Positions 59,944-64,000 of a stretch of DNA of 64,000 nucleotides are shown piece after piece; positions within the stretch are counted from its first letter, which is position 1; each line of letters starts with the position of its first letter. Location of the stretch: contig CAJFTG010000006.1 in the NCBI GenBank assembly GCA_904419875.1, positions 1-64,000 of the forward strand, in the 5' to 3' direction. Source of the DNA: Candidatus Avimonas caecicola (GTDB lineage: Bacteria > Bacillota > Clostridia > Oscillospirales > Acutalibacteraceae). Position numbers and translations under genes: made by a program. The notes beneath the pieces were generated by a model. That model saw nothing but the letters and a program-made list of their open reading frames with translations. It ran no database searches and was not told the DNA's origin.

Positions 59944-60789
59944 TCCATAAAATGCCGAATTCGCCGGAGGATTTTCGCATGTTTTAAGCATATTGAACAA
60001 TCGTGAAGATTACTATTATAAAAAGTGAACATTTTCTTGGCTTCTCCAACAGGTATTCCTTTCCCGACTGCTTTGGTTGATTTTACTCGCTGGCCTCTCC
60101 GCCCACTCGTTCCTTCCCGTTCTGACCTTGCTCTGCCCCCTGTACGAACTCTTCTCCTATCCTGCTCCTCCCCTTCTCCTACCCTGCTCTTGTTTATCTC
60201 CATCGCCTTCTCTCGTGCTCCTGTTGCTTGCGCTGCTCCTACTTCTCCTACTTCTCCTGTTACTCCTGCTGTTCGTGTTGCTCCTGCTCCGCCTTCCCTT
60301 CCCTTTCCCATTCCCTTTCTCCCTTGCTTTCCAACACGGCACTTCCTGCGGGGGAGGCCGGCAGGGGGACGGATATGGACGGGTATGGATGAGCATGGGA
60401 GAGGGGAGAAGAGGGGGAGGAGAGGGGGAGGAGAGGCATGGACAGGCATGGAGAGGCGCGGAAAGGCATGGAAAAAACGGAGATACAGTGGGGATGACGC
60501 GCAGAGGATATACTATAAGTATATAACGGCGTGGGTATACAAAAACCGCAAAAGGGATAAAAGGGGATAAGAAGAGATGGAAGAGCATTTCGGGCGGTGG
60601 ACAGGCGGGGATGGGCTAGAGAGCGGACAGAAAGGATGGGGATACGGGCGGGGAGGCGGACGGGAAGCAGAAGCCCTCCCAGAGCCGGACAGTGCTGGAC
60701 AGTGCCGGACAGGCGCCGGGGCAAGCCGCGGCACATCCGGGCTTTTTTCCTTTTTATAAAAGGTTTAACAAAAGGTTCACAAACCCCCC
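59944..60789. other. Long intergenic region, strongly strand-skewed, no gene supported
   Basis: A pyrimidine-rich half (about 60090-60340, with CTCCTACTT repeats) is followed by a purine-rich half (about 60350-60480, GAGGGGGAG and GGCATGGA units). Frames are low-complexity and lack ribosome binding sites. Confidence 0.6.
60213..60300. repeat. CTCCTACTT-type imperfect tandem repeat
   Basis: Repeated CTCCTACTT/CTCCTGTTA/CTCCTGCTG units, with almost no purine doublets on the plus strand. Confidence 0.6.
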
Positions 60790-60818
60790 TTGACACCAGA
60801 GGGTGGGGATGGTAAATT
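60790..60818 (+). promoter_or_regulatory. Heat-shock operon promoter
   Basis: TTGACA, 17-base spacer, TAAATT, just upstream of CIRCE. Confidence 0.85.
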
Positions 60819-60826
60819 ATATGGTG

Positions 60827-60853
60827 TTAGCACTCGGCGGACAAGAGTGCTAA
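60827..60853 (+). promoter_or_regulatory. CIRCE operator
   Basis: TTAGCACTC-N9-GAGTGCTAA, a perfect match to the HrcA-binding CIRCE element, extended by GGTG/CACC on the outside. It overlaps the predicted transcription start. Confidence 0.98.
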
Positions 60854-60918
60854 CACCGGCTTGAAATTAGCAGCCCTGCGGATTGCCGCGGGGGATTTTT
60901 CAGAAAGGGATGGCAGGC

Positions 60919-61983
60919 ATGGAACTCGGCGAGCGCAAGCAGAAAATTCTTACCGCCGTGATCGACGCATATATCCGCACAGGGGAGCCGGTGGGCTCCA
61001 AGGCGCTGGCGGAAATGCTGGACAATGCCGTCTCTTCCGCAACCATCCGCAACGAGATGGCGGAGCTGGCCTCCCTGGGATACCTGGAGCAGCCGCATAC
61101 CTCGGCCGGGCGTATCCCGACGGCAAAGGCGTTCCGGCTGTACATCGACCGCCTGATGCACCGGCAGGCGCTTTCCGAGGCGGACCGCCGGGGGATCGAC
61201 AGCCTCCTTTCCGGCGCTTCCGGCGACCCGGAACGGCTGATTGAGGAAGCGTCGCAGGCGCTGGCGGAAACGACCGGCTGCGCGGCGGTAACCACCGCCC
61301 CGGCGGGCCGGGGGGCCGCCATCCGGCGCATCGAGGTGCTGCGCGCCTCTCCCCGTATGGCGGCGCTGCTGCTGATGACGGGGTCGGGCGTGCTGCGAAC
61401 CCGCGTCTGCCGGTTCGACCGGGAGATCGGCGACGAGACGCTGGAGCGCCTTTCCAAGGCGCTGTCCGCCGGGTTCGGCGGGGCGGAGCTGGCGGAAATC
61501 GGCCTTCCGCAGGTGCAGAGCCTTATGGCGGCGCTGGGAGAGGACGGGCTGCTCTGCGCCCCGGCCCTGACCGCGTTTTATGAGTTGGTTCAGGAATCGG
61601 CGGAGGCGGAGATCCGGCTGGCAGGGCAGCTGAACCTGCTCCGGCATCCGGACTATGACCCTGGCCGCGCCCGCGACCTGCTGGATTTCCTTGCCCGGCG
61701 GGAGATGCTCTCCGGCCTGTTCAGCGCCATGCCGCTTGGGCTGCGCGTGGTGCTGGGGAGCGAGAGCGAGCGGCCGGAGCTGGACGGCTCCAGCCTGATC
61801 GTGACGCGGTACACCCTTGGCGGGCATCCGGACGGGTCGATCGGGATCATTGGGCCGCTGCGGATGAATTACGCCGACGCCATCCCGCGGCTGGAGTATT
61901 TCGCAAAGGCCGTCGGGAGGCTGCTGGACGAAATCATCAGCGACGGGGGCGATACGCCGCCGGGAACCGACGTTCCGCGTTAG
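60919..61983 (+). CDS. hrcA: Heat-inducible transcription repressor HrcA
   Basis: A 354-residue repressor that binds CIRCE and silences chaperone genes; GroEL normally keeps it active. The winged helix at the start reads [20 protein letters not shown], then [27 protein letters not shown] broken as [16 protein letters not shown] and [10 protein letters not shown]. The C-terminal part has [19 protein letters not shown], typical of the family. ATG at 60919 is chosen because AGAAAGGGA is about eight bases upstream; the ATG at 60910 overlaps that site. It is the first gene of the operon. Confidence 0.97.
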   Translation: MELGERKQKILTAVIDAYIRTGEPVGSKALAEMLDNAVSSATIRNEMAELASLGYLEQPHTSAGRIPTAKAFRLYIDRLMHRQALSEADRRGIDSLLSGASGDPERLIEEASQALAETTGCAAVTTAPAGRGAAIRRIEVLRASPRMAALLLMTGSGVLRTRVCRFDREIGDETLERLSKALSAGFGGAELAEIGLPQVQSLMAALGEDGLLCAPALTAFYELVQESAEAEIRLAGQLNLLRHPDYDPGRARDLLDFLARREMLSGLFSAMPLGLRVVLGSESERPELDGSSLIVTRYTLGGHPDGSIGIIGPLRMNYADAIPRLEYFAKAVGRLLDEIISDGGDTPPGTDVPR

Positions 61984-62038
61984 CGTGTTTTCCACGGAGC
62001 CTATAACGAAGAAAGAAGTAAGGGAGGCTTTCCCGCAG

Positions 62039-62626
62039 ATGGATCAGGAAAAGGAACAGGACAAGAGCCAGGCGGCCGAACAGCCGGCCGAGGCGGAGGA
62101 AACCGCCGTTCCGGCGGAGGAAAAGGAAAGCGGTGCGAAAAAGGAAAAGGCGCCAAAACCAAAGAAGAAGGACGAAGCCGCCGCCCTGCGCGCCGAGGCG
62201 GAGACGCTCCGCCGGCAGCTTGACGAGCAGAAGGATCAGTACCAGCGGATGCTGGCCGAGTATGCCAACTACAAACGCCGCACCGAGCAGGAAAAGGCGC
62301 AGCTCGGCGCGTTTGTAAAGGCGGAAACCCTGAAGGCGCTGCTCCCCGCGCTGGACAATCTGGAGCGGGCGGTGGCGGCTCCGGCCGGCGACGAGTATAA
62401 AACCGGCGTGGATATGACCATCCGGCAGCTTCAGGAGCTGCTGGCCGCCCAGGGGCTGGAGGCCATCGACGCCCAGGGCGCTCCCTTTGACCCGGAAATC
62501 CATCACGCCGTGATGCGGGAGGACGCGGACGGCGTGGAGCCCGACACGGTCACCGAGATGTTCCAGAAAGGCTATAAGGTCGACGGCCGGGTCGTCCGCC
62601 CCGCCATGGTTAAGGTGGCAAACTGA
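62039..62626 (+). CDS. grpE: GrpE nucleotide exchange factor
   Basis: A 195-residue DnaK co-chaperone that releases ADP. A charged Lys/Glu/Ala start (about 1-45) leads into a long dimerisation helix (about 47-85, [25 protein letters not shown] broken at 20 residues), a four-helix bundle and the beta domain with [13 protein letters not shown] and [20 protein letters not shown] at 62039 follows GGAGG by 11 bases. The gap to hrcA is 55 bases. Confidence 0.97.
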   Translation: MDQEKEQDKSQAAEQPAEAEETAVPAEEKESGAKKEKAPKPKKKDEAAALRAEAETLRRQLDEQKDQYQRMLAEYANYKRRTEQEKAQLGAFVKAETLKALLPALDNLERAVAAPAGDEYKTGVDMTIRQLQELLAAQGLEAIDAQGAPFDPEIHHAVMREDADGVEPDTVTEMFQKGYKVDGRVVRPAMVKVAN

Positions 62627-62762
62627 CGGCGCGAGCCGGCGTATAAATACAAAGGGTATAATCAAAATATAAATATACCAACATTCCCCTTTCCCCCTGC
62701 GGGAAAAGGATCCGGTCGCACAGGCGCTTGCCGGCGGCCGATACAGAAAGGAACGATGAAGC

Positions 62763-64000
62763 ATGGCAAAGATTATCGGTATTGACCTTGGCACCACCAA
62801 TTCCTGCGTCGCCGTCATCGAGGGCGGCGAATCCGTCGTCATCCCGAACGCAGAGGGCGCCCGCACCACCCCGTCGGTCGTCGCCTTCAAGAAGGACGGC
62901 GAGCGGATTGTCGGCCGCGTGGCGAAGCAGCAGGCCGTTTCCAACCCGGAACGCACCATTTCCTCGATCAAGCGGGAGATGGGCACCGGGCACACCGTGG
63001 CCATCGACGGCAAGTCCTTCACTCCCCAGGAGATCTCCGCCATGATCCTGTCCAAACTGAAGGCGGACGCGGAGGCGTATCTGGGCGATAAAGTGACCGA
63101 AGCGGTCATTACCGTGCCGGCATACTTCACCGACGCGCAGCGCCAGGCGACCAAGGACGCGGGCAAGATCGCGGGCCTGGATGTCAAGCGGATCATCAAC
63201 GAGCCGACCGCCGCGGCGCTGGCGTACGGCATCGACAAGGGCAATGAGCAGAAGGTCATGGTGTACGACCTGGGCGGCGGCACCTTTGACGTGTCCATCA
63301 TCGAGATGGGCGACGGCGTGCAGGAGGTGCTGGCCACCGCCGGCAACAACCGCCTGGGCGGCGACGACTTTGACCAGAAGATTGTCGACTGGATGGTGGC
63401 CGAGTTCAAAAAGGAGAACGGCATCGACCTGTCGGCGGACAAAATGGCGCTGCAGCGGCTGCGCGAGGCGGCGGAGAAGGCGAAAATCGAGCTGTCCGGC
63501 TCCACTACCAGCAGCATCAACCTCCCCTTTATCACCGCGGACGCCAGCGGCCCGAAGCACCTTGACCTCACCCTGTCCCGCGCCAAGTTCAACGAGCTGA
63601 CCTCCTCCCTGGTGGACGCGACGATGGGCCCGGTCCGCCAGGCCCTCAGCGATTCCGGCCTGTCCAAGAACGACATCAACAAGGTGCTGCTGGTCGGCGG
63701 TTCCACCCGCATCCCCGCGGTGCAGGAGGCGATCAAGGAATTCATGGGCCAGGAGCCGTTCAAGGGCATCAATCCGGACGAGTGCGTGGCCATGGGCGCG
63801 GCCCTGCAGGGCGGCGTGCTCGGCGGCGAGGTCAAGGGCCTGCTGCTGCTGGATGTCACGCCCCTTTCCCTGGGCGTGGAAACCATGGGCGGCGTGATGA
63901 CCAAGGTCATTGACCGCAACACCACCATCCCGACCAAAAAAAGCCAGATCTTCTCCACTGCGGCGGACAACCAGCCTTCGGTGGAGGTGCACGTGCTGCA
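62763..64000 (+). CDS. dnaK: Molecular chaperone DnaK (partial, runs off the window)
   Basis: The first 412 codons of DnaK, the Hsp70 ATPase that refolds proteins with GrpE and DnaJ. The ATPase domain is clear: [14 protein letters not shown] (residues 5-18), [17 protein letters not shown] near 120, [14 protein letters not shown] near 144, [13 protein letters not shown] near 168 and [12 protein letters not shown] near 308. The linker [14 protein letters not shown] is near 361. The Gram-negative insertion in the N-terminal quarter is absent, as in Firmicutes. GAAAGGA precedes the ATG. The 136-base gap after grpE contains an AT-rich stretch with a possible TATAAT at 62657 and a small hairpin at 62690-62711. 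Confidence 0.98.
   Translation, partial: MAKIIGIDLGTTNSCVAVIEGGESVVIPNAEGARTTPSVVAFKKDGERIVGRVAKQQAVSNPERTISSIKREMGTGHTVAIDGKSFTPQEISAMILSKLKADAEAYLGDKVTEAVITVPAYFTDAQRQATKDAGKIAGLDVKRIINEPTAAALAYGIDKGNEQKVMVYDLGGGTFDVSIIEMGDGVQEVLATAGNNRLGGDDFDQKIVDWMVAEFKKENGIDLSADKMALQRLREAAEKAKIELSGSTTSSINLPFITADASGPKHLDLTLSRAKFNELTSSLVDATMGPVRQALSDSGLSKNDINKVLLVGGSTRIPAVQEAIKEFMGQEPFKGINPDECVAMGAALQGGVLGGEVKGLLLLDVTPLSLGVETMGGVMTKVIDRNTTIPTKKSQIFSTAADNQPSVEVHVL

Noticed and set aside
60025-60570. Frames with poly-leucine or poly-proline translations in the 59944-60789 gap
   Set aside because: They only translate the pyrimidine-rich repeats. No ribosome binding site and no plausible protein fold.

Overview
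The window is GC-rich DNA that reads as a Gram-positive anaerobe of the class Clostridia, most likely an Oscillospiraceae/Ruminococcaceae-type gut bacterium. The signs are AGGAGG-type ribosome binding sites, many TTGACA/TATAAT promoters, an hrcA-grpE-dnaK operon behind a CIRCE element, a DnaK of the Firmicutes type, a DUF1836 protein and a glycyl radical enzyme. The taxonomic call is inference. No tRNA, rRNA, transposase, phage gene or CRISPR array was seen.

Layout. 19-2526: sedoheptulokinase-like FGGY kinase and mannose-6-phosphate isomerase. 2702-3298: a conserved small protein with an apparent ATT start and a second internal start. 3407-4588 (minus): URO-D/methyltransferase-like protein. 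4951-6474: xylulokinase. 6701-7243 (minus): an AT-richer orphan immunity-like protein. 7544-9781: glycyl radical enzyme without a nearby activase. 10271-14477 (minus): two paralogous GH13 enzymes, one lipoprotein and one cytosolic. 15873-41294 (plus): a roughly 25 kb run that begins with a double ABC importer (two solute-binding proteins, four permeases, no ATPase) wrapped around an NHL/TPR membrane protein, a YIP1 protein and a DUF5696-like protein. It continues with two large predicted glycosidases, a YczE-like membrane protein, an AllA-like cupin, a nucleoside hydrolase, a GH4 enzyme, a PfkB kinase, an amidohydrolase and an EamA transporter. 41735-54627: an orphan lipoprotein, ribokinase, GH38 alpha-mannosidase, LacI regulator, an allose/allulose set (alsE, alsK, rpiB), GH36 alpha-galactosidase and D-lyxose isomerase. 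55558-59850: DUF1836 protein, SGNH hydrolase, TetR regulator with a divergent epimerase, and a small conserved protein. 60790-64000: heat-shock operon hrcA-grpE-dnaK, with dnaK cut by the window end.

How it fits together. Most of the window is a sugar-catabolism region. Extracellular and cytosolic glycosidases (GH13, GH4, GH36, GH38, GH106-like) feed ABC importers, and kinases, isomerases and epimerases move mannose, lyxose/xylulose, ribose and allose/allulose into the pentose phosphate and glycolytic pathways. A recurring LacI-type operator close to GTAAACGWTTAC lies in front of at least six transcription units (GH13 pair, ABC cluster, orphan lipoprotein, ribokinase/mannosidase, the lacI gene itself, alsE) and more weakly in front of xylB and the URO-D-like gene. 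This suggests one regulon. The least explained and most interesting part is the 15873-28599 transport cluster together with the divergent GH13 pair.
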